Positions 1 to 8,365 of a stretch of DNA of 64,000 nucleotides are shown here, piece by piece. Source of the stretch: Psychrobacter sp. bablab_jr014 (GTDB lineage Bacteria > Pseudomonadota > Gammaproteobacteria > Pseudomonadales > Moraxellaceae). The notes under the pieces are model-generated. The model did not search any database. It had not been told where the DNA came from and saw only the letters and a list, made by a program, of their open reading frames with translations. Location: positions 124,001 to 188,000 of the forward strand of contig NZ_JACDXT010000009.1 of NCBI RefSeq assembly GCF_016464015.1, read 5' to 3'. The position numbers and the translations under genes are program-made. Numbering within the stretch: the first letter of the stretch is position 1; every line of letters starts with the position of its first letter.

Positions 1-202
1 ACCTTCCCATTTTTAATAAAAATGTCCAAGACACACCATCGTTTATATTTAGCCTATAGGTGGGCTGCACTTGGCATATCAAGGGATACAGGGTTTTGAT
101 GATAGCGTAATTCAGGCGACTTGCCCACCGCCAGATTGTAGCGGACGCGTCAACAACGTATCTGCTCGGTCAGTTCATTCAATAATATACGTGGTTTGTC
201 CA
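1..202. other. Intergenic segment, possible integrase relic
   Basis: No intact reading frame is visible. On the minus strand, positions 201 to 154 read DKPRILLNELTEQIRC and then hit a stop. This resembles the start of the SAM-like core-binding domain of tyrosine integrases, which often begins with a K-P-x-L-L-x-x-L-x-x-x-I-R pattern. The match is short and could be chance. If real, it is a dead 5' remnant lying directly next to the MITE-like repeat that begins at 203. Confidence 0.25.
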
Positions 203-349
203 TATAGTTAGATTACTATAAAATCGATACAATAAGATTCAACGTTATTTTTCGCAGCATCAAAAGACGCAGTCACAGCAAGCAAGAAAAATAGCGTTGA
301 ATCAAATGAATTTATTGTCCTGTATTGTTTTTATTTAGACTTGACTATA
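203..349. repeat. 147-bp MITE-like element, copy 1
   Basis: The ends are imperfect inverted repeats that start TATAGT: the left arm begins at 203 and the reverse complement of the right arm begins TATAGTCAAGTCTAAATAAA. A second copy of the same 147-bp length, in opposite orientation, lies at 3592-3738. The two share their termini and an internal core (CTTGCTTGCTGTGACT followed by GCTGCGAAAAATA). There is no coding capacity. The TA at each end would fit the TA target duplication of IS630/Tc1-type elements; that family assignment is inference. Confidence 0.7.
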
Positions 350-378
350 GTTCCTAATACGAGTTTTAACGTCATCTA

Positions 379-414
379 TAAAAAAAGGTCTCGCACACGG
401 GGTGGAGACCTTTT
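379..414 (-). terminator. Rho-independent terminator of gyrA
   Basis: Inverted repeat AAAAGGTCTC / GAGACCTTTT around a GC-rich loop. Read on the minus strand it ends in a run of T. It lies just downstream of the gyrA stop codon. Confidence 0.8.
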
Positions 415-435
415 GATTCTAAAACATACTGCTAA

Positions 436-3138
436 TTATAAAGTGTCATCTGTATCGCTCGTTTCTGCATCTGTCACTGCTTCGACGGCGTCATTGGCAT
501 CATCGACTTCTAAAGACGTTTCGGCATCAAACACGCCGTCTTCTTTTAAGGCATCGACCAGCTCTTCATCGCCATCGTTTTCAACGCGTGCCATCGCCAC
601 CAGCTTTTCGTCTTTCGGCAAACGAATCAAGGTGACCCCTTGGGCGTTGCGGCCTGCGCTGGCAATATGCGCAACAGGGGTACGCACTAGTGTACCTTTA
701 TCAGAAATCAAGATGATATCGTCGGTATCTTCAACTTTGGTGGCGCGTACTAGCGCACCGTTACGGGCGCTGATCTTAATGGCAATCACGCCACCGCCGC
801 CACGTTTTTGTGCATTGAACTCTTCAACCAAGGTGCGCTTACCAAAGCCATTTTCGCAAGCAATCAGGATTTCTGAAGTATCTTCCTCAATCACGACCAA
901 TGATTTAACCGTGTCGTCAGCATCGATACGCATACCGCGTACACCTTTGGCGGTACGACCCATGGCACGGGCATCGTTTTCATCAAAGCGAATCGCTTTA
1001 CCACTTGAGGCAAACAGCATTACATCTTGGCTGCCATTGGTAATGCGCGCGCTAATCAATTTGTCGTCGTCTTCTAGACCGATAGCAATCAAGCCATTTG
1101 AGCGAATATTGGCAAACTGCTCCAGCTCAACACGTTTTACCGTACCATTTGCTGTCGCGAAGAACACATAGTGCCCACTGACATCTTCAGACATCTGCGG
1201 AATCGGCAAGATGGTGGTGACTTGCTCATCTGCATCAAGGCCAATCAGGTTCACCAATGGACGACCACGCGCACCACGGCTGGCAATCGGTACTTCAAAA
1301 CCACGTAAGCTAAATACGCGACCTGTATCGGTAAAGCACAATACGGTAGAATGCGTTGAGGTGACCACCAAATGATCAATGACGTCATCTTCTTTCATAC
1401 TGGTAGCAGACTTGCCCTTACCGCCGCGTTTTTGTGCCACGTAATCATCAATCGGCTGCGTTTTGGCGTAGCCTGTGCGTGATACGGTCATCACTACGGT
1501 CTGTTCAGGAATCAAGTCTTCACGGCTAAAGTCACTGCGTGCATCGACAATATCGGTGCGGCGCTCGTCACCAAAGTTGTCACGGATGTCAATCAGCTCA
1601 TCACTGATGATGCCCATCAGCTTATCAAAATCGCCAAGGATAGACTCAAGATGGGCAATCTCGCGCAGCAAGTCTTGATACTCTTCTGTCAGCTTGTCTT
1701 GCTCAAGACCTGTTAAGCGGTGCAGCTGCATCTCAAGGATGGCATTGACCTGATCAAGTGACAGACGATAACGATTGTCGCCATCTGTGAGTAAGCCAAA
1801 TGGCGCGTTCGGGTCTTCGCCTTCGATATAATCAGGGCGTACCGCTTGGCTCCCCGCTGCGGTTAGCATGGCTTGTACTTCACCTGCACGCCACGTTTGA
1901 CCGAGCAGCGCTTCACGTGCCATACCACGGTTGGCAGAGGTCTTGATGGTCTCAATCATCTCATCAATATTGGCAAGTGCTACGGTCAGACCTTCGAGCA
2001 AATGACCACGAACGCGGGCTTTGTTCAGTTCAAAAATCGTACGGCGAGTCACCACTTCTTGACGGTGGCGGACAAAAGCAGCAATCAGCTCGCGCAAGGT
2101 CAGTAGCTTTGGCTGACCATTGTCCAGCGCCACCATATTGATGCTAAAGCTCGACTCAAGCGGCGTTTGCAAAAATAAGTTATTGACGATAACTTCAGCC
2201 GTCTCGCCACGGCGCAAATCGATAGCGATACGCATGCCGTCTTTGTCCGACTCATCACGTATCTCGCTGATGCCCTCAATCTTTTTATCGCGTACCAGCT
2301 CGGCGATACGCTCAATTAGTTTCGCTTTGTTTGACTGATAAGGAATCTCGGTAAAGACAATACGCTCGCGCTCACGGTTGACGCCTGTGTCACTCATCGG
2401 CTCAATATGATAGCGACCACGGATATGCAGACGACCTTTACCTGTACGATACGCATCTACAATACCCGAGCGACCATGAATGATACCGCCTGTAGGAAAA
2501 TCTGGCCCTGAGATGTGGGTCATCAACTCTTCAGCAGAGATATAAGGGTTTTCGGCATAAGCCAAACACGCATTGATGACTTCGGTCAAGTTGTGCGGCG
2601 CCATATTGGTCGCCATACCCACCGCAATACCTGTCGCGCCATTGACCAATAGATTGGGAATACGGGCAGGCAAGACACTCGGCATACGCTCCGAGCCGTC
2701 ATAGTTGTCTTCCCAATCGACGGTGTCTTTGTCGATATCGGCCAGCATCTGATGCGTCAGCTTGGTCATACGTACTTCGGTATAACGCATTGCTGCAGGT
2801 GGATCATCATCAATCGAGCCAAAGTTACCTTGACCATCGACCATCGGATAACGCAAGCTAAAATCCTGCGCCATACGCACGATAGCATCATAGACAGCAG
2901 TATCGCCATGCGGGTGATATTTACCAATCACATCGCCGACCACACGCGCTGACTTTTTATAAGGTTTGTTGTAGTCGTTTGACAACACATGCATGGCATA
3001 CATCACGCGGCGATGCACAGGTTTCAGTCCATCACGGACATCAGGTAGCGCGCGCGAGACGATCACGCTCATCGCATAATCCAAGTAGGATTGCTTTAAT
3101 TCATCGACGATGGCAATAGGACTGACCGAATCGCTCAT
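436..3138 (-). CDS. gyrA: DNA gyrase subunit A
   Basis: Breakage-reunion subunit of the A2B2 topoisomerase that introduces negative supercoils into DNA. The 900-residue product has the N-terminal winged-helix/tower region with active-site tyrosine Y119 in AAMRYTE, and a C-terminal beta-pinwheel with the GyrA box QKRGGKG at about 569-575. The tail is strongly acidic (about 25 residues rich in D and E). The quinolone-determining loop reads [11 protein letters not shown], so the residue equivalent to E. coli Ser83 is Thr (T80) and the Asp87 equivalent is present (D84). The frame is open to a GTG at 3144, but that codon touches the ribosome-binding site. The ATG at 3138 has GGAG five bases upstream and was chosen. 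Confidence 0.97.
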   Translation of the reverse strand: MSDSVSPIAIVDELKQSYLDYAMSVIVSRALPDVRDGLKPVHRRVMYAMHVLSNDYNKPYKKSARVVGDVIGKYHPHGDTAVYDAIVRMAQDFSLRYPMVDGQGNFGSIDDDPPAAMRYTEVRMTKLTHQMLADIDKDTVDWEDNYDGSERMPSVLPARIPNLLVNGATGIAVGMATNMAPHNLTEVINACLAYAENPYISAEELMTHISGPDFPTGGIIHGRSGIVDAYRTGKGRLHIRGRYHIEPMSDTGVNRERERIVFTEIPYQSNKAKLIERIAELVRDKKIEGISEIRDESDKDGMRIAIDLRRGETAEVIVNNLFLQTPLESSFSINMVALDNGQPKLLTLRELIAAFVRHRQEVVTRRTIFELNKARVRGHLLEGLTVALANIDEMIETIKTSANRGMAREALLGQTWRAGEVQAMLTAAGSQAVRPDYIEGEDPNAPFGLLTDGDNRYRLSLDQVNAILEMQLHRLTGLEQDKLTEEYQDLLREIAHLESILGDFDKLMGIISDELIDIRDNFGDERRTDIVDARSDFSREDLIPEQTVVMTVSRTGYAKTQPIDDYVAQKRGGKGKSATSMKEDDVIDHLVVTSTHSTVLCFTDTGRVFSLRGFEVPIASRGARGRPLVNLIGLDADEQVTTILPIPQMSEDVSGHYVFFATANGTVKRVELEQFANIRSNGLIAIGLEDDDKLISARITNGSQDVMLFASSGKAIRFDENDARAMGRTAKGVRGMRIDADDTVKSLVVIEEDTSEILIACENGFGKRTLVEEFNAQKRGGGGVIAIKISARNGALVRATKVEDTDDIILISDKGTLVRTPVAHIASAGRNAQGVTLIRLPKDEKLVAMARVENDGDEELVDALKEDGVFDAETSLEVDDANDAVEAVTDAETSDTDDTL

Positions 3139-3387
3139 ATACACTCCTTTACTGACATCGTACCCATGCTCTCATGCAAACAGACACACCTGACCGCAAC
3201 AATACATGCAGCCATTTTGGTGTGCCATCACACAAAAAAGCCCCACAATATTGGCGCTCGGCTGGGCAGATGGCAATCATTTTTAGTAGTAAATAAAAGA
3301 GGTTATTTTAACACAAATTTGTGGATTTAGGGGCATTTAGCGGGGGTTAAACCAAAGCAAATCAGGCGGTTAATACGTTTATTTTCT
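3139..3387. other. Intergenic region upstream of gyrA
   Basis: No gene seen. It must hold the gyrA promoter on the minus strand. A perfect 12-bp palindrome CACAAATTTGTG at 3312-3323 lies beside an A+T-rich stretch containing TAAAAT on the minus strand, a plausible -10. No convincing -35 could be assigned. Confidence 0.4.
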
Positions 3388-3558
3388 GGGGCGTGTCATC
3401 ATGTAGATGGCGAGGCTTAAAATGAGATAAATCACAGTCAAACAAGGAAAAAATTGCAGAGAATATGGGTATATTCACAAGATTTTTGACGCTGTTTGGC
3501 AAGATTTAGTCAGTTTAAGACCGCTAAATGACTTCATGTTCTAATCGGTGACACGCCC
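3388..3558. repeat. Miniature inverted-repeat element, GGGCGTGTCA ends
   Basis: GGGGCGTGTCA at 3388 is matched by TGACACGCCC ending at 3558, giving an inverted-repeat-bounded segment of about 171 bp without a reading frame. The right end is followed by TA; the left is not preceded by TA, so a target duplication is not proven. It could be a MITE or two leftover ends of a deleted insertion sequence. Confidence 0.5.
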
Positions 3559-3591
3559 TAAGTATCACCGCCTGATATAAAAATAAGGCTG

Positions 3592-3738
3592 TATAGTAAA
3601 ACTAAAATAAAAATGATATAGCGTTAAAAACACACTCGATTAAAGGCTATTTTCCTTGCTTGCTGTGACTTCGTCTCCAGAGGCTGCGAAAAATAGCCTT
3701 TAATCTCGCTGTATCATTTTTAAATTGACTTGACTATA
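3592..3738. repeat. 147-bp MITE-like element, copy 2
   Basis: Left arm TATAGTAAAACTAAAATAAA and, at the right end, its imperfect inverted copy (reverse complement TATAGTCAAGTCAATTTAAA). An inner inverted repeat ATTAAAGGCTATTTT / AAAATAGCCTTTAAT surrounds a core shared with copy 1 at 203-349, which is reverse-oriented. The right terminus overlaps the stop codon of the neighbouring hydrolase gene. Confidence 0.75.
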
Positions 3739-5323
3739 GTGGTGAATTCACAAAGTTTTGGTCAAAGAATTGACGCGTAGCGTTCATACAAGCACTGCTG
3801 ACCAATGCACCATGATAGTTCGCCAAAATCGCCGCGTCAGGTGAGACGCCATTTTGTATGGCATTATTGATAGTAAACTCATAGCTGGTACTAAACTGCG
3901 TTTGTGCCTGGGTGGCTACCGCATTCACGTTCCAAGGGTTCATTGAGGCTTGACCAATTAGGCTAAGAGGTGGTGTGGTACGCTCTTCAGCATTGGTGGT
4001 ATCTACATCAAGTACGGTGACGTTTAGCGCAGGATTGCTGATACTGGCGCTGGCTAGAATTTGCGCCATGCTGCCTGTATTTAAATCATAAAACACAGTG
4101 GGATCTTGATTACCACCACACAGCATGGTCGGCATTTTAGGAATATAGCCGCGCAAATCATTGTCTTTTAGCGCCATGCGTAGCGGATGTTTAGGATCAG
4201 CAGCAGGGCTAATACCCGTACCAGTCAAAAGGCCATCAGGGTTTTGCACGGCATCTGCCACATACGCGGCGCGATAATCGGTTTTAACCAAATAATTGCT
4301 GTCATCAAAGCCAATCGGCGCAAAAGGCAGTGTACTTTTTGGCAAATTATCAATGACTGCATTGCCTGTAGGCGCAGCTTGAAATAAAGCATTCTCAGGC
4401 AGTTTACCAGCAGTAACTAGCTGTGAGAATGTCAGCATATTGGGCATCTCAGTGGATGCATATTTGTCTAAGAAAATATCGCTTTTTTGATTATAAATAT
4501 TATATTTTGGCTGCATACCATACGCCAATAGTGGCGCAAAGCGAGTCGCGCCGATATTGACATTGCCTGCAAAGATAACATCGGCAAACGCTGCCAATGC
4601 GTAAGGGCCTGAAGATGGCGCAAGCGCGGTCACCGTTTCATCGTTGCTTTCCAAACGACGCGCGGTCGCCATTGCCACATGACCACCTTGTGAGTAGCCA
4701 CTGACGAACAGCTGGTCACCAACATCAACATTACGATAATTGTTGTCATTGACGAGCTTTTGACGCGCAATGACTACGCGGGCATTATCAAGCGCATCCG
4801 TCATGTCTTTGGACTGTTGCTCGGCGACCAAATACGGATGGTAACTGAGCTTGGAATCATCGTAGCCAGCATAATTCGGTGCAATGACGATATAGCCTTG
4901 CGCCGCAAAGTTTGCCGCAATCGCTCTACCTTCGAGCGTAGCAGCATTGTTTGCACTGACTTGTGTCAAGTCATAATCTTTATCAGTAGTAGTGCCGTGC
5001 GCGTAGAGCAATATTGGACGGTCGCCTGTACAATCTGCGCTATTACCTATAGGTAGCATCACAGCGGCAGTCGCGTTGGTACGCTCATTGGCTGCTCCGC
5101 GTGTGGGATAGTCAATCTTCTCAACCGCCACGCCGCATTTTGCCGCAGATGTCGCTAGACTAAAACTATTTATTTCAGTTGTTGTTAGGCTGGTAATCGC
5201 TTCATTTTTGGTAAAGGCATCGCGGACGATTTGCGTGTCATCATCGCCGCACCCTGTCAGCGCAAGCGCACTGGCAATGGAGACGGACAACAAACAACGA
5301 CTGGTAGAGATAATCGGTTTCAT
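3734..5323 (-). CDS. Secreted alpha/beta-hydrolase lipoprotein (esterase/lipase-like)
   Basis: A 529-residue exported hydrolase. The N-terminus is a lipoprotein signal with lipobox LTGC (lipidated C25) followed by GDDDT, so it is probably membrane-anchored facing the periplasm or outside. The nucleophile elbow GYSQGGH (S211), an upstream YAHGTTT (HG oxyanion motif near 109) and a late NQDPTVF plus ANYHGALV supply Ser, Asp and His of a triad. The overall pattern is like secretory lipases and bacterial esterases, but the substrate cannot be told. The frame is open to a TTG at 5341; ATG 5323 was chosen because AAGGA lies upstream and the signal peptide then begins MKP. The TAG stop falls within the end of the MITE at 3592-3738. 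Confidence 0.8.
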   Translation of the reverse strand: MKPIISTSRCLLSVSIASALALTGCGDDDTQIVRDAFTKNEAITSLTTTEINSFSLATSAAKCGVAVEKIDYPTRGAANERTNATAAVMLPIGNSADCTGDRPILLYAHGTTTDKDYDLTQVSANNAATLEGRAIAANFAAQGYIVIAPNYAGYDDSKLSYHPYLVAEQQSKDMTDALDNARVVIARQKLVNDNNYRNVDVGDQLFVSGYSQGGHVAMATARRLESNDETVTALAPSSGPYALAAFADVIFAGNVNIGATRFAPLLAYGMQPKYNIYNQKSDIFLDKYASTEMPNMLTFSQLVTAGKLPENALFQAAPTGNAVIDNLPKSTLPFAPIGFDDSNYLVKTDYRAAYVADAVQNPDGLLTGTGISPAADPKHPLRMALKDNDLRGYIPKMPTMLCGGNQDPTVFYDLNTGSMAQILASASISNPALNVTVLDVDTTNAEERTTPPLSLIGQASMNPWNVNAVATQAQTQFSTSYEFTINNAIQNGVSPDAAILANYHGALVSSACMNATRQFFDQNFVNSPL

Positions 5324-5379
5324 AAGTGCTTTCCTTAGCAATAATAATGTTCACTGTACGTCAGAGACGATGATAGATA

Positions 5380-5445
5380 TAGGGCGTGTTGACTATTCGA
5401 CCATGGCACTGACAGCAGCTATTTGCAAATGTTCAACACGCCCTA
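5380..5445. repeat. 62-bp mini-element with IS5-type ends, TA-flanked
   Basis: GGGCGTGTTGAC at 5382 is mirrored by GTTCAACACGCCC ending at 5443, with TA on each side (5380-5381 and 5444-5445). The right-end reverse complement GGGCGTGTTGAACATT matches the termini of the IS at 50487-51345 in all but one or two bases. It is probably a non-autonomous derivative or a deletion product of that IS family. Confidence 0.6.
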
Positions 5446-5808
5446 AGCAAAGTGGAATAATATGCCTTAGTAATCATTCGATTACAGATTGGTTAAAGAC
5501 AAAATAGTTTCTGTTACCTTATTTTTATATAGTAAAGTGTTAGCAAAAGCTACTGTAAAATGTACAAACCTCAGTTATCACTTTTCTAGCCATATTCTAC
5601 CTTTATCGCTGTCAAAGCCCTTAATTGTTAGCTTGCGCTGTGAAAATAAAAACCACAAACCCCTCTAAAATACGTTATTAGACACGGATTGACGCAGACA
5701 GACTCACCTTAATAAGACCATTTCTTTACCTACGCTAGACAAAAAAATTCTAGCCGCTACACTGTCTTTGCCAATTCTTAAACCACCACTCTACAGGCGA
5801 CTTTTAGT
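5446..5808. other. Intergenic region, no gene seen
   Basis: A+T-rich stretch between the mini-element and the small membrane-protein gene. It presumably contains the promoter of the latter. No convincing sigma-70 pair, hairpin or conserved RNA was recognised. Confidence 0.4.
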
Positions 5809-6090
5809 ATGGATATTATTCTTGCGATTGTTTGGATTTTGGCAATGGTGCTGTACAGCTTTTCTAGTGATTATGTTGGCAGTTTCCCCAACCACAATAA
5901 TCGAGCGGTACCTTATGTTCGTTGGGGCTCATTGCTGGTTGCGATGGCGCTGTCTGCCTACTTGGCTCAAGCTTATCAGGAAAACTTGCAAGGCAATGGC
6001 TTGTGGGTGTTTGTCATCGTCGTCTTTGTGATTATTGCCTTATCAAAGCTTATTTTTAAATGGGTCATTAACCGACGTTTAAAAGCTTAG
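5809..6090 (+). CDS. Small membrane protein of unknown function
   Basis: A 93-residue hydrophobic protein not recognised as any named family. Hydrophobic segments at about residues 3-18, 39-57 and 65-87 suggest three membrane spans with a basic C-terminal end (NRRLKA), which would place the C-terminus in the cytoplasm. The start ATG has a weak AGGCG about 10 bases upstream. The gene sits alone before cmoM with a candidate hairpin terminator after it. An overlapping 87-residue frame starting at 5768 has no such features and was discarded. Confidence 0.6.
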   Translation: MDIILAIVWILAMVLYSFSSDYVGSFPNHNNRAVPYVRWGSLLVAMALSAYLAQAYQENLQGNGLWVFVIVVFVIIALSKLIFKWVINRRLKA

Positions 6091-6125
6091 GGCACGTCAC
6101 ATACGCTGATGCCCTCTTATTTTTG
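6089..6125 (+). terminator. Candidate terminator after the small membrane protein gene
   Basis: Six-base stem AGGGCA / TGCCCT overlapping the stop codon, followed by CTTATTTTTG. The stem is short and the loop is long (15 bases), so this is a weak call. Confidence 0.4.
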
Positions 6126-6160
6126 ACTGAACGTCTTAACTTAATAACAGATGCTCTTTT

Positions 6161-7015
6161 ATGCCAATTCATTCCCAAGACCACCAGACGCGCGCGGCGC
6201 ATACCGCCCACTCAGACAATGAACGCGCTGACCGCAACTTTGACGCCATTGCCGACCACTTCGAAAACAAAGTCTATGGCGGCTTAAAGGGCGCTATCCG
6301 CCTTGCCGTCTTGCGCCGTGATATTTTTGATTATGTTGATGCCCAGCAAAACACGCTCGGGCGCCCGCTACGCATCCTCGATGTGGGCGCAGGCTTAGCG
6401 CAGATCGCTATTGAATTGGCGGCAAAAGGGCATCGCGTGGTGGTCAATGACATCTCCGCCAATATGCTGGCAAAGGCACAGAACAATGCTGCCGCCATAC
6501 CCAATGCGCCGGATAACATCACTTGGCACGTGTGCCCGTATCAAGCATTGACTGAAAAGCTGGGCGCAGTGGCGGGGACGTTTGATTTGATATTGTGTCA
6601 CGCGCTGCTGGAGTGGCTTGCTGAGCCGCAAGCGGTGATGGATTTTTTTGACCGCCAGCTTAGAGCAGATGGCGCGCTGTCCTTGTGTTTTTATAATCCT
6701 GCCAGCTTTGATTATCGTAATCTGATGATGGGCAATTTTAATGTGCTCGATAATAAAAACTTCGCCGCGGACAATAAGAAAAGTCTGACACCCAATCATC
6801 CTGTTGCCTACAGCGAAGTGCAAACATGGATAGCCAAGCATCATTATCAGGTGAAGAAAAGCAGCGGCTTGCGCGTGTTTTCTGACTATGTGACCCAAAA
6901 ACGCGGCGGCAACGAGCATCCTAAGGAAGTCATCCGTATGGAGCTGCGCTACTCAGAACAAGAACCTTATAAATGGATGGGGCGCTATTTGCACCTATTG
7001 CTCTTGCGCGGCTAG
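6161..7015 (+). CDS. cmoM: tRNA 5-carboxymethoxyuridine methyltransferase CmoM
   Basis: S-adenosylmethionine-dependent enzyme that methylates 5-carboxymethoxyuridine at wobble position 34 of certain tRNAs. The 284-residue product carries the class I SAM motif ILDVGAGLAQIA and follows E. coli CmoM (formerly SmtA) along its length: DRNFDAIADHFENKVYGG near the start, LCHALLEWL, LCFYNPASF then GNF, GLRVFSDYV and EPYKWMGRYLHL at the end. It has about 22 extra N-terminal residues rich in H, Q and T. Its last 21 bases overlap the 3' end of the oppositely oriented fbpC. Confidence 0.93.
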   Translation: MPIHSQDHQTRAAHTAHSDNERADRNFDAIADHFENKVYGGLKGAIRLAVLRRDIFDYVDAQQNTLGRPLRILDVGAGLAQIAIELAAKGHRVVVNDISANMLAKAQNNAAAIPNAPDNITWHVCPYQALTEKLGAVAGTFDLILCHALLEWLAEPQAVMDFFDRQLRADGALSLCFYNPASFDYRNLMMGNFNVLDNKNFAADNKKSLTPNHPVAYSEVQTWIAKHHYQVKKSSGLRVFSDYVTQKRGGNEHPKEVIRMELRYSEQEPYKWMGRYLHLLLLRG

Positions 7016-8287
7016 GGCTGAGGACTTTTCCTGCTCTGACCATGTTGTGGCATTGATATTGGCTTCGTCAAACACCACCACGTGCTCAAGCATCGGAACA
7101 ATACCGATGCGCGAGCCAATTGGATGATTGTGATGACTGGCAACCAGCGCAAACACAATCTGACCATCATCGAGCTGTAAGCGGTACAGATAGTTTGCGC
7201 CGCGAAACACGCGCCCAACCACCAGTGCCGTCTGAGTACTGTCGTCATCGTGAATGATGTCGTCAGGACGCACCAAGACCTTGATGCGCGTTCCATTTGG
7301 GTAATCATAACGACAGTATTGCGGCTGGTTGTCGTCATCCAGCACCTCCATACGCCGATAAATATCGCCGAGCGCCGTCGCCACGCGTCCCTCATGAATC
7401 ACGCCATCAATCAACGCGCCCTCGCCCACAAACTCAGCGACAAAAGCACTGACAGGCTCATGATACAAGGTGCTGGGACTCGCCCACTGCACCAATTTGC
7501 CCTCGTGCATCACGCCCACTTTATCAGCAATGGCAAAGGCTTCGTTTTGGTCGTGCGTGACCAAAATTGCCGTGGTCTCCGTACGCTTTAGAATATCGCG
7601 TACACTCATGGCGAGCGACTCACGCAGCACCACATCAAGGTTGGAAAATGGCTCATCAAGCAATAGCAACTTCGGTTTGGGTGCAAGGGCGCGCGCGAGT
7701 GCCACCCGCTGCTGCTGTCCGCCTGACAGCTCGGCGGGGCGTTTGTCCGCGTGCTCGGTCAGCTCAACCAGCTCGAGCATTTCTTTTACCCGTGCTTTTT
7801 TGTCCGCTGCTGACCAGCGCCCAAGCCCAAAGGCGATGTTTTTGGCGACGCTTAAATGTCCAAACAGCGCGTAATCCTGAAACACCATACCCATACCGCG
7901 CTTGGCAGGGGCAAGGCTAAAATTACGCTTGCCTTTTTGCTCGGTCAGGCATGTATTGCGTAGCGTAATCACGCCTTGGCGCGTCGGCTCAAGACCCGCA
8001 ATCGCCCGTAATGCCGTGGTCTTTCCGCAGCCACTATAGCCCAAAAAGCAGCCGATTTCTCCTTGCTGCAAGCTGAGGCTCAAGCCATCCACCACGATGG
8101 TATCATCATAGCCGACCACCAAATCTTGTACACTAAAGTACGCCGCATCACTTGCCGTAGCCGAGTCTGCACGCTCGGAGGGCATGCTGAGACGCGCCTC
8201 TTTTTCTGCCTGCGCCTTTGACGTCGCGGCAGGCTGATTGCTGACACTTTTTTGCTTGGTGATGTCATCAAAACGCTCAGTGTACAT
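6995..8287 (-). CDS. fbpC: Ferric iron ABC transporter, ATP-binding protein
   Basis: ATPase that powers Fe3+ import with FbpB and FbpA. Counting from ATG 8287 (430 aa): Walker A GYSGCGKTT at 83-91, Q-loop Q137, signature LSGGQQQR from 188, Walker B LLLLDEP at about 207-213, and H-loop H245 (VTHDQ). A C-terminal TOBE-like region of about 130 residues follows, as in FbpC/PotA-type subunits. A polar N-terminal extension of about 50 residues precedes the domain. The frame reaches a GTG at 8308, but AGG abuts it, so the ATG is favoured. It is the last gene of the operon, with no clear terminator before it overlaps cmoM tail-to-tail. Confidence 0.9.
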   Translation of the reverse strand: MYTERFDDITKQKSVSNQPAATSKAQAEKEARLSMPSERADSATASDAAYFSVQDLVVGYDDTIVVDGLSLSLQQGEIGCFLGYSGCGKTTALRAIAGLEPTRQGVITLRNTCLTEQKGKRNFSLAPAKRGMGMVFQDYALFGHLSVAKNIAFGLGRWSAADKKARVKEMLELVELTEHADKRPAELSGGQQQRVALARALAPKPKLLLLDEPFSNLDVVLRESLAMSVRDILKRTETTAILVTHDQNEAFAIADKVGVMHEGKLVQWASPSTLYHEPVSAFVAEFVGEGALIDGVIHEGRVATALGDIYRRMEVLDDDNQPQYCRYDYPNGTRIKVLVRPDDIIHDDDSTQTALVVGRVFRGANYLYRLQLDDGQIVFALVASHHNHPIGSRIGIVPMLEHVVVFDEANINATTWSEQEKSSALAAQEQ

Positions 8288-8365
8288 AGACGATACCCAC
8301 TTATTCACCTAAAAATTTATTTTACCGCAATCGGCACGCTTGTGTAGCGGAATGCTTTTACTTCT

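Noticed and set aside
341-1171. 276-codon plus-strand open frame opposite gyrA
   Set aside because: Entirely antisense to the well-supported gyrA C-terminal region; serine-rich composition is what the complement of Asp/Glu/Val-rich gyrA codons gives, with no domain and no ribosome-binding site.
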